Positions 48,827-61,765 of a stretch of 64,000 nucleotides of DNA are shown here, piece after piece (the stretch's first letter is position 1; every line of letters starts with the position of its first letter). Origin of the DNA: Henckelia pumila (Eukaryota > Streptophyta > Magnoliopsida > Lamiales > Gesneriaceae); assembly GCF_033568475.1 (NCBI RefSeq), contig NC_133120.1, positions 15,915,425 through 15,979,424 of the forward strand. Reading direction: 5' to 3'. Both the position numbers and the translations under genes were made by a program. Below the pieces are notes generated by a model that saw only the letters and a list, made by a program, of their open reading frames with translations, was not told the origin of the DNA and made no database searches.

Positions 48827-48900
48827 GTCTTTGAAAGCCCATAAAATAAAGCCTGAAAAGTTAAGAATTTTAATTTCCAAAATTTTATTTTTCTGATTCT

Positions 48901-49033
48901 GCGACATGCACGGACCCTGGATAAGGGTCCGTACCCACCTCGGGTGCCCTCGGCCTCAAATTATTTTTTTTCCTCGCGACATGTCCGGACCCCGTGCCAC
49001 CTCCGTGGATGGGTCCGTGCATAAATATGTGCC
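48901..49033. repeat. GC-rich CGGACCC dyads in LTR
   Basis: CGGACCC and GGGTCCG face each other around TGGATAA. A second looser pair is TCCGGACCCC and GGGTCCGTG. Confidence 0.7.
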
Positions 49034-49359
49034 AGCGCATAGTTTTTTGAAAAAATCATATGTTGAGTTATAGCCGTCGGATCAAGCCTATCGTGAACTT
49101 GATTTTGAACGGTGAAGATTGTATTTGGATCTCTCTAGTATTAAAAATAGATTTTTGACCATTGCTGCTCCGTAATTCATGTTTGTGGCTCTTCTCTTGC
49201 TCCAAAAATTATGATTTCTTCAATATTTCTACAAAAATCAACCCGAAGAGTGAAATGCCACATGCAATAAATCATGAATAAAACATATAAAACAATATGA
49301 ATGCATGCAAAATAAACATAAAAATAACACAAAATAATGCACACAAAATGCACTTATCA

Positions 49360-50388
49360 ACTCTCCCATACTTAAATCGTGCTCGCCCTCGAGCAAGACA
49401 AACAATGCAACAATCACACAACAAAAACAACAAAAAGAAAGTAGGAAAAATTCATGAGAATTTGTCTCAGAGAAGTCACATGCCAAATTAAAAACCACAA
49501 ACGCCCTCAACTCTTCACGATACACCTTCGGTTTAACGTGAACGTATGTGTGTAATGTTATTCCAGTTACATGCAACTTAGAAAGAATCCGTTTTAAGAT
49601 TGCTTAGCGACCTATGACATATTAGCGCAAGTTTCACAATCAAGTGTCTCTTCCTCCCAACAACCTCTAACACAAACACACCTCCCTTGAGAATAATTAC
49701 GCACCACCAGATTTTGCACCCGACATTTTTAAGCCCTAATAATTACTCGCAAACTTAGCTATAATTTTGATAGGATTAGAATTTCAATCCCCTCGTCTAT
49801 AGCCCGGATGGAGCTACAATCCCATGAAACCCGCAAAATTAGCTATGGAACAGTGATTAGGATTTCAATCACTATCCAAGCCCAGATGAAATTGTTATTT
49901 AAAATTCATGTTATTTTTAAGAGAACACCCCATTTTATCCGCAGACTTAGCCATAGACTAGGTAATTAGGATTTCAATTACTAGTCCACAACCCGGATGG
50001 AGGTGATTTTTTCATAAAGTTTACCAATTTTAATTTTTCAAAAATTTAGATGCGCCCAAGATCATAAGTGCAATGCTAGACAATCATTGAAACTCAAAGA
50101 ACACAATCAAGATCAACAAACACCTATTGTCGTGCAATGGTCAAACAAATACAAACATCATCAATTATATCGCTACAAATCACCGGTCTAACATAAGTGC
50201 TTAAAAAAATATTCACGGTTCAACCTACGGTTTCTCATGTCAAGTCAAGGACAAAAACAAAAAAAAATTCACAAAAATCATAACTTCATATCATCATTGC
50301 CTCCCATTCATTATCCTACTTAATACACATGCAAACAACTACGAAAACGTTACGAATGCAACCCAAACACAAAATATTAAAATAAACT
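49360..50388 (-). mobile_element. 3' internal tail of the same element
   Basis: Noncoding apart from a short frame ending near the purine tract (minus strand, LLEGEHDLSMGELI). 49735-50005 holds about three imperfect repeats with TTAGGATTTCAAT and AGCCCGGATGGAG-like words. The rest is cut off by the LTR at 50389. Confidence 0.5.
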
Positions 50389-51371
50389 TGTAGTGGCCCT
50401 TACCCGGATCACCTACTAAACAAAACTTAGACATGCAATTAACTTAATAAAACAGATATCAGAATAAACTTGCGGAAACCATAAATAAATACAATCCCAA
50501 GGAAAGGAATCTATAATTTATCCAAATATTATACAACCAAATCGAATAGCTTTATCAACCCAAAACAACAGAAATAAAACCTAGACGAAGCTCCAACTGG
50601 CCAACCAATGCCTAGCCCCTCTTGGATCCACCCGCCTCATCCAATCACAAACCTGCCCTATGGAATAGGGTGTCCAGAAACACAGAGTACGAGACGTGAG
50701 CATAAAACGCTCAGTACGAGAGTATGAGTATACATGCATGCAAAGTGAACTCCCTATAAACTCGAGGTCAAGGATCAGATAACAGAGACAGACCGGGCCC
50801 TAGTATGTAGCACGCTGTGCCGTCGCTTCAGGAGGTGGCTCCCATACCATAATACCAGTGGATATGCCGGACCCAAATCGATGGAAGTCCAACCACTAAC
50901 AGGATAGGGAAAAACCCTACTAACAGACATCTCGAAGGAGATAGCTCAGTATAAATCAATAACATATAAACCATGTAGTCACATAATACATGCTTACTCA
51001 GTCAAGATATCTCGAACAGTACTTTCGTACCTCAAATCAGTGCAAGCTCTACCAACTCTAGGTCCACGCCTATAGTCTGCTCTACACTGCCAAATGATAT
51101 TACTATCATTAAAGCGCTCTAAAAGCCTTAACTAAGCTATTGCATACTCCTAAATATTTATAGGAAGCAAAAGCTATATTTTCGTCCGTCGTTAGCCCTT
51201 TGCTGTCGAGTGCCTCAAAACTAGGCCACAGCTCTGCTACGACGCCTGGATTGCTATGCCACTTCCGGATTCCCGATGGGATGCCTATAATTCTCTAGAT
51301 CTGCATTAGAAGGCTTAGGAATCGAGAGAGAATAGGTGATTGGTGAGCTTCAAAAATGAGCTCGGCACCCC

Positions 51372-51381
51372 CTATTTATAG
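51372..51381 (-). promoter_or_regulatory. LTR TATA box
   Basis: CTATAAATAG on the minus strand, as at 3099-3108. Confidence 0.7.
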
Positions 51382-51386
51382 ACGGA

Positions 51387-51587
51387 GTTCGAATCGTCCG
51401 AACTGGGCTTCGGGTCGTCCGAACACGTTTGGGTCGTTCGAACTGGGCTTCGGGTCGTCCGAACCCGATATTACATCATTGTTTACGTCAGCATGATGAC
51501 ATCATCCATGACGACTGTCGGCAGCACGTTCGGAGCGTCCGAACCACTCTTCGGATCGTCCGAACCCTGACTTCGGAGCCTCCGAAC
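51387..51587. repeat. Cluster of TTCGG-n-TCCGAA dyads in LTR
   Basis: About seven copies, including GTTCGAATCGTCCGAAC, CTTCGGGTCGTCCGAAC and CTTCGGAGCCTCCGAAC, directly upstream of the TATA box. Confidence 0.8.
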
Positions 51588-51739
51588 TCGATTACCCTCA
51601 AACCATTTTTAAGTGTTCTGAATCCAATTCCGGACTCCGTTAACCCATTAAGAGTTCCCTTAATTATGTTTACTCTTAACTAGTAGGATTAATAAATTGA
51701 TTAACACTTAATCACTGATTTCGGGTACGGGTTACTACA

Positions 51740-52433
51740 TTCTCCCCCACTTAAGATGTTTCGTCCTCGAAAATAGATCTTAAGTACTGAATGTAAAACA
51801 GAAATCAGAGACATTCTTTATTCCAGTCAAACGCTTACAGAGTTTACAACTGAATATAAATCGAAAATGAAATCAAAACAACTCAGGATTGTCTTCACGC
51901 ATCCTGTCCTCAAGCTCCCAAGTAGCCTCCTCAGTGCCTCGGCGTTGCCACTGAACTAAAACCAGAGAAATTACTTTGTTCCGCAAAACCTTATCCTTAT
52001 AATCCAGGATACGAATAGGTTTCTCAACATAAGTAAAATCCTTGCTCATCTGAACCTCAGACCGCTGCAGAATATGAGATTCATCCGCCACATATCGTCG
52101 CAACAGAGATACGTGGAACACGTCGTGAATACTGGAAAGATGCGGTGGCAAAGCTAGTCGATAAGCCAAATCGCCAATGCTCTTTAAGATCTCAAACGGA
52201 CCGATAAACCTGAGAGACAACTTGCCCTTAAAGCCAAATCTAAGAATCTTGCGGAAAGGTGACACTCTCAGAAACACTTTCTCCCCGACATCGAACTGCA
52301 AAGGCCTACGCTTGGTATTAGCATAGCTGGCCTGACGATCCTGTGCAGTCTTAATCCATTTCTTGATCTGATCAACAATGTCTATTGCCTGCTGGATAAA
52401 CTCTGGTCCCTCAGCCTGCCTCTCCCCCACTTC
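51740..52433 (-). pseudogene. Chromovirus integrase C-terminus and chromodomain
   Basis: Coding runs from 52433 down to the stop at 51873. It includes the integrase C-terminal GPFEILKSIG block and a chromodomain (LVQWQRRGTEEATWELE), followed by 3' untranslated sequence and the polypurine tract. The matching N-terminal part is at 61766-63340, beyond the copia insertion. The ATG at 52499 belongs to the antisense of the copia LTR, not to this gene. Confidence 0.9.
52429..52433. repeat. Target site duplication ACTTC (left)
   Basis: Repeated at 61761-61765 on the far side of the copia element. Confidence 0.92.
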
Positions 52434-54278
52434 TGAAAGAGTGGGTGCCCGGTGAGACAACTTGTGGCTAAGGGCTTTTATGACTCTATGTATAAACAAT
52501 CTTTTGTTTAATATAATTTACACTTTTATAATGGCATTTACTTTATCTTTTATCATATTATTATGTTGTGACATACTATAAGATGTTAAGATGAAGACCT
52601 TGAATATACTATAGTGTATGTAATATGTGGTGGCACATGGGGATGGCTATCATGAAACACATCTTATAGTCACTATATATTCTAAACAGTTCCTAGTCGA
52701 TTGAGCCGTCCGTTAATAAGGATAAGGATCGCTCGAGATTGAGACTAGCATTTGCGATGCCGAGTACCACGTTTCATTGGTATGGAACATAGAGATGTTC
52801 AAAGCATGCAAATGGATATTCATACGATGAATGATCGAACTACCCTATCCGGACTTTCCAATTGGTTATCACTTATCGAGTGGATAAAGTCCGCGGTTTT
52901 GGTTGTACACCATTAGTCCTTACTACTTGAAACATCATTGAGACTCTATATGCTAGTACTGTACTTTGACTCGTTTACCGACTCTATTGGGGTCATCAGG
53001 TGTCGAGATTGGGTACAGTTACGACACATATAGGAGTCGATGCTTTGTTGTCAAGGATTCACCACATACTTGCTAGTGTGGATATCCTATGCCATCTGAG
53101 GAGATATTAGTGTGACGAATCTCTGGCCAGAGTACATGATGTGTTTTAAGAAATGGTTTCTTAGTAGCACATGCGATGTCACTATTTGATCTTCAAGATG
53201 CATTGCATAGTTATCGAATCTCGAACGACTCTCGATTTACCAATGGTTGTTGATTCAATCGGGATATATGGATGAAGGGACCGTACTGTACGCTAACCAA
53301 AATCTATTGGTTCTTGCAGGCACTATCAGTGATACCTAGGGAATCATGGGGCGATGTTGCTAGGCGCTCTTACCATGATTCGATGGGCAAGTCGGAAATT
53401 GTTGTTCCGAGTCACAAGGAGTTGTGAGCCCACGGCTAGCTGTATCCCTGAACCATTGAGGGTCACACAAGTAATGGATTTTTAATTCCCGTTGAGATAA
53501 TTAAATTTAAAGAGTTAAATTTAATGAATAAAGAAGTGGGACTTCTTATATCAGAGTAGAAGAGTAAGATTTCCTAAAATGACATAGGGATGGGCATTTT
53601 TTTGGAAATCACTGAATTCGGATTCAGAAAATTTATCTTGACTTTAAAAGATGTAGAAATGGTTTCTGTGCACATTGGTGAAATTGGTTTATCAATTTGA
53701 GTCACGATGAATTTTATATTAATTTTTGAACATGCGGGCTTTGCTTGTCAGGCTTGAACTTATGACTAATGGGTCCTAAGCTGTTAGCAGCCCAAATTAT
53801 AAATAAGTTATTGCAGTACAAAAATTACACAACAGAGGTCACAAAATTTTCGAAAACCCTAGCTGTTCTCTCTAGGTGTGGCCGCCCCCTCTCCTCTCTC
53901 TGTTCGAAAATTCCAGCCTGTGAATTTCGAATTTTCAGTCTGGTTTAACGGATCAAATTCGTTAATTCTCTTCGTAGAAACATCTGATAGATTTTCTAGT
54001 GCAATCTATCAGAGGGATTCGAATTCTGTTCTTGGACCTGATTGAAGAATTGTTCGTCCATCAGTTCCTGGGATATACAACAAGAGCAGAGTTATCTGTT
54101 GGTGTCCATAATCTCGTTTCGAGATTCAAGGTAAAAATTTAATTATTATTTAATTTTTACACGCACAATTTAATCGTAAAGTTTGATACCCATTATATGG
54201 AATCGTTCCATATAAAATTTTAAAACTTCCGCTGCACCGGGTATCAATTCTGATTGATCTGAACACCGTTTTCCAACA
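52434..54278 (+). mobile_element. 5' LTR of copia (1845 bp)
   Basis: TGAAAGAGTGGG...TTTTCCAACA. A TATA box (TATAAATA) lies at 53798-53805 and the likely transcript start is near AAACCCTAGC (about 53855). Confidence 0.93.
53798..53805 (+). promoter_or_regulatory. Copia LTR TATA box
   Basis: TATAAATA, repeated in the 3' LTR at 61279-61286. Confidence 0.65.
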
Positions 54279-54279
54279 G

Positions 54280-54292
54280 TGGTATCAGAGCC
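54280..54292 (+). other. Copia primer binding site
   Basis: TGGTATCAGAGCC, complementary to initiator tRNA-Met, one base after the LTR. Confidence 0.93.
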
Positions 54293-55956
54293 AGGTTGCT
54301 CAGATCAAGCGATTAAATTAATCGATTGTACAAATTTTTAAGCCTCGGTTTTTGAAACAAAACAAATTTTTAAAATTAAATTTTTGACGGGCAAAACACG
54401 GGCAGCGATGGTCGCTGCCCAGCGCAGCACTGGGCGCTGCCCGGCCCGAGCCCCTTTTGGGGCGCGGGCTGCCCGGGATCGTCCCAGGCGGCCCGGGAAA
54501 ATTAATTTTTATTTTTAATTAAAATTTTAATATGTTAAAATTCTATTTTTGGTCCGATCGAAAAATTTTTTTGATTGGTCCACGAGGCGTTGGATCGAAT
54601 TGTTCGAGTCCGAAAATTTTAAAATTGATTTTTGGATAAATTTGAATTTTTGGAAAATTTATAGATTTTATCCGTTAAATCAGATTTTATGAAATTAATT
54701 ATTTTTGGTACAATTGATGATAAGATATGATCTTATGGAAATATTGAGTAAAATATGATTTTATGTATAAAATTGGATTTTATATGTAAAATATGATTTT
54801 ATTTGATAAAAAGGTAAAATATGATTTTGTATGTAAAATAAGATTTTATATATGGAATATGATTTTATCCTTTTTAATTTAATTGCCATTGCATGTTATC
54901 CAATAAATTAATTTTGAATTAAATATTATTGGATAAGGATGATCGATTACCATGACCAATTTTGTAGGTGTATGTTAGGGAATTTACATTTGTTTTATTG
55001 TTGTTGGATTTATTAATGGGCCTGGTTTATAGCCCAATATGAATTGTCATATGTAATAAAAGTGGGTCTGGTTTATGGCCCGTTTCCACCCCTTAAAATG
55101 TATCCCCTACTTGTCATAGTTATTTATTGTAAATACAAAGGTGGGCCCAGCAGACAATAAAGACTGAAGAAATGTAAATTGGAAGCTCAATGTAATAGGA
55201 TTGCATTGCATACTTGCATATTACCTAGGATTGGACTTAGACTCGTGATTGGCAACCACGGGTCGATTAGTAATGGAATCGATCATCCTAAAATATAATA
55301 TATGATATTATCGTTGTATGCATGTTTAGACTAAATTGTATGAATCCCGCAAGCATACAAATTTTAAATGATGAGACAAATTTTCAAAAATTAAAATCCC
55401 TCATTTTAAATATGATTTAAAATTGATATCAAGATTAAAAGGGAATTTAAATATTGTTTAAATGTTCCTACATTCCATCAACGATCAATGTATGAGATGC
55501 TACCCGCGGATACGGTCCGGCTCATATTATTGGGGGGGCCCGTTCGTCGGAAAGTTGTACATTGGATCGACACATGTTGTAAGTTGGGTGGAACTCCCAT
55601 GGGATTTGCTCATATTTTTGGGGATCCACATGGCGACCGTCCATCACAACTTAATATTGATGGGTCATCTTGACGTGTCACAATAAACGGCATCATATTA
55701 TTGGGCCCTTATTGGACATGAGATAAAAACGTGGAGGTTGCTTTGGAAGCAATTGGGCTCTACCTTTTGAAAATTATGGTTGGCTGATATTATTCGGGAC
55801 TATAGTTTGTCAATTGGACTCCATGTTCCCACTAAAGAAAATGTTTCTTGTTTTCACTAGAGGGTAGTGAAATCGTTAAAATAGTGGGAGTGAGATTCAT
55901 AAAATAAATTTCGTCTATTTTATGTCTTAGTAAATTAATTAAACAATCACTGATTA
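54293..55956 (+). other. Copia leader (1.66 kb) with GC hairpins and AT repeats
   Basis: A long untranslated leader. 54400-54500 is very GC-rich with a perfect 9-bp-arm hairpin (GGGCAGCGA, TGG, TCGCTGCCC at 54400-54420) and further GGGC/GCCC pairings. 54720-54870 repeats AAAATATGATTTTAT-like words. The small frames at 55462-55686 show no domain. Packaging or translational control roles are possible but unproven. Confidence 0.7.
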
Positions 55957-58900
55957 TTGTCTGTTTCTTTTCAGTATTTCATTAAGATGAATTCGCGCAA
56001 TCCACTATTCTCTATTCTTGAACAAAATAAACTAACTGGCACAAACTATACGGAATGGTTCCGTAAGTTGAAGATTGTCTTGACCTCGGAGAAGATGCTC
56101 TACGTGTTAGAAAAATCTCCTCCGAAGGAAGCACCAGCTGATATATGTCCGGAAGAGTTGGCCAAACTTGATAAATGGTGGGACCATGATATCAAGGCCA
56201 AATGCTATATGCAAGCTTCGATGTCTGATGAACTCCAGAGGCGATTTGAGGATATCGTGAATCCTGCTGACATTCACGTGCAACTCAAGGAACTTTTTGG
56301 GGCTCAATCGAGAGCTGAAAGGTTCGCTACTGTAAAAGAGTTAATGACGTGTCGCATGCGTGAAGGGACTTCGGTCCGTGATCATGGGGTACGCGTGATT
56401 TGGCTCATTCAGAAGTTGGTAACGCTTGATTTGGTATTGGAGCATGAACTCAATGTGGACTTATTACTTCTCTCTCTTCCTTCATCGTTTGACGGTTTTG
56501 TGATGAATTTCAATATGAACAAGATAGAGGCCTCCCTTGAAGAGATGGTCAATATGCTTGTAACTTATGAAGCCACTTTAAAGAAGGATAAACCGGTTCT
56601 CTTGGTGGGCTCTTCTTCTTCTGCTAAGAAGGGGCCAAGTACAAAGGGTAAGAAACGTTCTACCCCATCCAAGAAAACCGGACCCGAGAAGAAGAACAAG
56701 ACAAAGGCTTCAAACATGGAAAAGTCCAAGGATGTTTGCCATCACTGCAAGAAACCCGGTCATTGGAAACGTAACTGCAAGGAATACCTAGAGCAGTTGC
56801 GAACTGCGAAGGGTATGTTTTATATTGAAATAAATGTTTCACTTAATACTATTTCTTGGGTATTGGATACCGGATGTGGATCTCACATTTGCAATGATTT
56901 GCAGGTGATGACAAGAAGTCGCAAGCTTAGAATGGGTGAGACCCAGCTGAGGCTCGGAAATAGTTCTAGAGTTGAAGCCAAAGCTGTGGGAGACGTTTAT
57001 TTAATTTTGCAGAACGATTTTAAGTTACTTTTGAGAGATGTTTTATTTGTTCCAGACTTGATTAAAAACATTATTTCTGTTTCTATGCTTGATAGAGATG
57101 GTTTTTCTTGCAATTTTATGAATGGGATTTGCAATATTTACAAGAATGAATGTTTGATTGGAAATGGAAAACTTGAAAACGATCTATATAACTTAAAACT
57201 AAAAGACGTTCCAATAAATTATGTTGATAAACCGGTAACAACAAACAAAAGGAAAATCGATAGTCAAAACCCGGCAAACCTTTGACATGCTAGGCTAGGT
57301 CATATTTCATCAAGGAGGATGAACAAGCTAGTGGGAGAGGGCATGTTTGATATGTCTGATATTAACTCTCTACCTACTTGTGAATCCTGCCTGAAAGGAA
57401 AAATTACTAAATCTCCATTCAAGGAGAAACCTGAGCGTAGTCAAAATCTGTTGGATTTGATCCATACAGATGTTTGTGGTCCATTTAGAATTGGTACTCA
57501 ATTTGGCCACACCTACTTCATTACCTTTACTGAGGATTATTCAAGGTATGGGTATTTATATTTAATGAAATATAAGTCTGAAGCATTTGAAAAGTTCAAA
57601 GAATTCAAGGCTGAAGTAGAAAACAAGCTAAGTAAAAGTATTAAAACACTTCGATCGGATCGAGGTGGAGAATACTTGAGTACCGAGTTTTTGAGCTATC
57701 TAAAAGAGAATGGGATTCTCTCTCAGTGGACTCCTCCTATGACACCTCAGCTGAATGGTGTATCGGAGCGTCGTAATCGAACTTTGTTGGACATGGTTTG
57801 ATCCATGATGAGCTTCACTGAGCTTCCACCTTCGTTTTGGGGCTACGCGCTCGAAACGGCGGTGTTGTTGTTGAACAACGTCCACACCAAAGCAGTGGAT
57901 AAAATACCATACGAGTTATGGAATGGCAAAACTCCTAAGTATTCGTACATGAGGATTTGGGGATGTCCAGCTTACGTGAAGCAGACAGTGGGAGATCAGT
58001 TGGATAGTCGATCCACCTTATGTTATTTTGTATGGTATCCGAAGAATTCAATCGGATATTATTTCTATCATCCTACTGAAACAAAAGTGTTTGTTTCAAG
58101 GAATGACACCTTCTTGGAGAAGGAGTTCTTATTGGATAAGAAAGGCGAGATGATGGAACTCGAAGAAATTCGAGAAGAACCCGAAATACAAAATAATGAT
58201 CCCATACCTCAAGAATCTTCAGAGGACATGCCTATACCTAGAAGATCCGAGAGGACTTCTAGACCTCCTATTCGATATGGTCTTCTTCTTGAAGGGGATC
58301 AAGATGAAACCGACGTTGGATGTGATCCAAGAAACTTCAAGGAAGCAATTTCTGATGCGGATTCAAATTTATGGCTTGAAGCTATGCAGTCGGAAATAGA
58401 TTCGATGCATACAAACCAAGTTTGGTCTTTAGTAGATCCTCCCGATGGAATTGTTCCAATAGGATGTAAATGGATCTACAAGAGAAAGCTTGGGCCTGAT
58501 GGTAAGGTATTGACCTACAAGGCATGATTGGTGGCGAAAGGTTATACTCAAAGACAAGGAGTTGACTATGATGAAACCTTTTCACCAGTTGCAATGTTCA
58601 AGTCCATAAGAATCCTTATTTCCATAGCTGCTTGGTATGACTATGAGATATGGCAAATGGATGTGAAGACTGCATTTCTTAATGGAAACATTAAGGAAGA
58701 AATCTATATGATGCAGCCCGAGGGATTCACGTCCATGGGAAGCAAGCATAAGGTATGCAAGCTTCAGAGATCGATCTATGGTCTCAAACAAGCATCAAGA
58801 AGTTGGAACCAGAAATTTGATGAAACAATAAAGGATTTTGGTTTCATCAAGAACCCGGAGGAACCATGCGTGTACAAGAAAGTACTTAAGGATGCTGTGA

Positions 58901-59901
58901 CATTCTTAGTACTTTATGTTGATGACATCTTACTCATTGGGAATGATGTAGGGATGTTGCAGTCAACAAAGATATGGTTATCAGGTAGATTCTCGATGAA
59001 GGATTTGGGTGAGGCATCCTATATTCTAGGGATACAGATCTATAGAGATAGATCTAAAAGAATGATAGGACTCACTCAATCAACTTACATCGAAACCATA
59101 TTGAAAAGGTTTTCAATGGATGGGTCCAAGAGAGGACATCTACCTATGTGTCATGGAGTTTCTCTATCCAAGTCCATGTGTTCCAAGACTGATGAAGAGA
59201 TAGAGAAAATGACACATGTACCATATGCGTCAGCCATAGGTAGTATCATGTATGGGATGATATCTACCAGACCGGATGTAGCATTTTCTCTGAGTGTCAC
59301 GAGTAGATATCAAGCCAATCCCGGTCAAATGCATTGGAAAGCCGTGAAGGACATTCTTAAGTACTTACGAAGGACTAAGAATATGTTCATGGTATATGGA
59401 GGAAGAGAACTGAAATTGGAAGGCTATACCGACTCTAGCTTCCAAAGTGACGTGGATGACTCGAAGTCAACCTCTGGATTTGTGTTCATGCTCAATGGCG
59501 GTGCTGTCTCTTGGAAGAGTTCCAAGCAGGACACCACAGCGGATTCCACCACTGAGGCAGAATTTATTGCGGCATCAGCTGCTGCTAAAGAGGCCGTTTG
59601 GATGAGGAATTTCGTCCAAGAGTTGGGCGTCATTCCTGAAGCTGTTGGTCCAGTCCCGGTGTACTGTGACAACACGGGTGCCGTTGCTCAGGCAAAGGAA
59701 CCAAGGTCTCATCAAAGATCCAAACACGTACTGAGGAAATACCACATCATCCGGGAGATCGTGGAAAGAGGAGACATCACTGTCGAGAGAGTGGCCTCTG
59801 CAGACAATATCGCTGATCCACTTACTAAGCCCTTGCCAGGACCATTATTTGACAAACATCGCGAAGCAATGGGACTACGTAGTATGACTAGTTGGCTTTA
59901 G
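55957..59901 (+). pseudogene. Copia gag-pol polyprotein with three stop codons
   Basis: One frame, with the start at 55957 or more likely 55987 (MNSRNPLF). Order: gag; CCHC knuckle (CHHCKKPGHWKRNC); protease (LDTGCGSHIC); integrase (zinc domain near 57290; HTDVCGPF, RSDRGGEY, SERRNRT acidic residues); RT (YVDDILLIG); RNase H (YTDSSFQSD, TEAEFIA). The stops are TGA at 57283, 57799 and 58525, standing where the family usually has Trp, Arg and Arg, so each fits a single C-to-T change on one strand. No frameshifts. Not functional as it stands. Confidence 0.96.
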
Positions 59902-59915
59902 GGCAAGTGGGAGAT
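59901..59915 (+). other. Copia polypurine tract
   Basis: GGGCAAGTGGGAGAT, directly before the 3' LTR and overlapping the pol stop. Confidence 0.8.
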
Positions 59916-61760
59916 TGAAAGAGTGGGTGCCCGGTGAGCCAACTTGTGGCTAAGGGCTTTTATGACTCTATGTATAAACAATCTTTTGTTTAATATAATT
60001 TACACTTTTATAATGACATTTACTTTATCTTTTATCATATTATTATGTTGTGACATACTATAAGTTGTTAAGATGAAGACCTTGAATATACTATAGTGTA
60101 TGTAAGATATGGTGGCACATGGGGATGGCTATCATGAAACACATCTTATAGTCACTGTATATTCTAAACAGTTCCTAGTCGATTGAGCCGTCCGTTAATA
60201 AGGATAAGGATCGCTCGGGATTGAGACTAGCATTTGCGATGCCGAGTACAACGTTTCATTGGTATGGAACATAGAGATGTTCGAAGCATGCAAATGGATA
60301 TTCATACGATGAATGATCGAACTACCCTATCCGGACTTTCCAAGTGGTTATCACTTATCGAGTGGATAAAGTCCGCGGTTTTGGTTGTACACCATTAGTC
60401 CTTACTACTTGAAACATCATTGAGACTCTATATGCTAGTACTGTACTTTGACTCGTTTACCGACTCTATTGGGGTCATCAGGTGTCGGGATTGGGTACAG
60501 TTACGACACATATAGAAGTCGATGCTTTGTTGTCAAGGATTCACCACATACTTGCTAGTGTGGATATCCTATCCAATCTGAGGAGATATTAGTGTGACGA
60601 ATCTCTGGCCAGAGTACATGATGTGTTTTAAGAAATGGTTTTTTAGTAGCACATGCGATGTCACTATTTGATCTTCAAGATGCATTGCATAGTTATCGAA
60701 TCTCGAACGACTCTCGATTTACCAATGGTTGTTGATTCGATCGGGATATATGGATGAAGGTACCGTACTATACGCTAACCAAAATCTATTGGTTCTTGCA
60801 GGCACTATCAGTGATACCTAGGGAATCATGGGGCGATGTTGCTAGGCTCTCTTACCATGATTCGATGGGCAAGTCGGAAATTGTAGTTCCGAGTCACAAG
60901 GAGTTGTGAGCCCACGGCTAGCTGTATCCCTGAACCATTGAGGGTCACACAAGTAATGAATTTTTAATCCCCGTTGAGATAATTAAATTTAAAGAGTTAA
61001 ATTTAGTGAATAAAGAAGTGAGACTTCTTATATCAGAGTAGAAGAGTAAGATTTCTAAAATGACATAGGGATGGGCATTTTTTTGGAAATCACTAAATTC
61101 GGATTCAGAAAATTTATCTTGACTTTAAAAGATGCAGAAATGGTTTCTGTGCACATTGGTGAAATTGGTTTATCAATTTGAGTCACGATGAATTTTATAT
61201 TAATTTCTGAACATGCGGGCTTTGCTTGTTAGGCTTGAACTTATGACTAATGGGCCCTAAGCTGTTAGCAGCCCACATTATAAATAAGTTATTGCAGTAC
61301 AGAAATTACACAACAGAGGTCACAAAATTTTTGAAAACCCTAGCTGTTCTCTCTAGGTGTGGCCGCCCCCTCTCCTCTCTCTGTTCGAAAATTCCAGCCT
61401 GTGAATTTCGAATTTCCAGTCTGGTTTAACGGATCAAATTCGTTAATTCTCTTCGTAGAAACTTCTGATAGATTTTCTAGTGCAATCTATCAGAGGGATT
61501 CGAATTCTGTTCGTGGACCTGATTGAAGAATTGTTCGTTTATCAGTTCTTGGGATATACAACAAGAGCAGAGTTATCTGTTGGTGTCCATAATCTCGTTT
61601 CGAGATTCAAGGTAAAAATTTAATTGTTATTTAGATTTTACACGCACAATTTAATCGTAAAGTTTTGATACCCATGATATGGAATCGTTCCATATAAAAT
61701 TTTAAAACTTCCGCTGCACCGGGTATCAATTCTGATTGATCTGAACATCATTTTCCAACA
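59916..61760 (+). mobile_element. 3' LTR of copia (1845 bp)
   Basis: Same ends and length as the 5' LTR, with scattered substitutions. Confidence 0.93.
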
Positions 61761-61765
61761 ACTTC
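61761..61765. repeat. Target site duplication ACTTC (right)
   Basis: Pairs with 52429-52433. Confidence 0.92.

Larger units (their letters stand above)
47943..49359 (-). mobile_element. 3' LTR of a Tat-like or other gypsy element (1417 bp)
   Basis: Plus strand TGACCGC...CACTTATCA. The minus strand starts TGATAAGTGC directly after a purine-rich tract (GTATGGGAGAGT), so it is the 3' LTR. It contains a GC-rich dyad patch and a TATA box. The lineage is a guess from the GCAAGCGTACCAGGTC text common near Tat/Athila LTRs. It cuts off the chromovirus to its left. Confidence 0.6.
50389..51739 (-). mobile_element. 3' LTR of chromovirus (1351 bp)
   Basis: TGTAGTGG...GGGTTACTACA. The minus strand starts TGTAGTAACCCG, preceded by the purine tract AAGTGGGGGAGAA. 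It is related to the LTR at 2016-3530 (same ends, same TATA context, same type of dyads). Confidence 0.88.
52434..61760 (+). mobile_element. Ty1/copia element, complete structure (9.3 kb)
   Basis: Two LTRs of exactly 1845 bp, primer site, long leader, one gag-pol frame of 1315 codons with three stops, polypurine tract and a perfect 5-bp duplication. It is inserted in the integrase region of the minus-strand chromovirus. Few LTR differences indicate a fairly recent insertion. The copia lineage is not assigned. Confidence 0.95.

Noticed and set aside
51873..52499. 208-codon minus frame taken as one gene
   Set aside because: The first 22 codons are antisense copia LTR; only 52433 and below is chromovirus.
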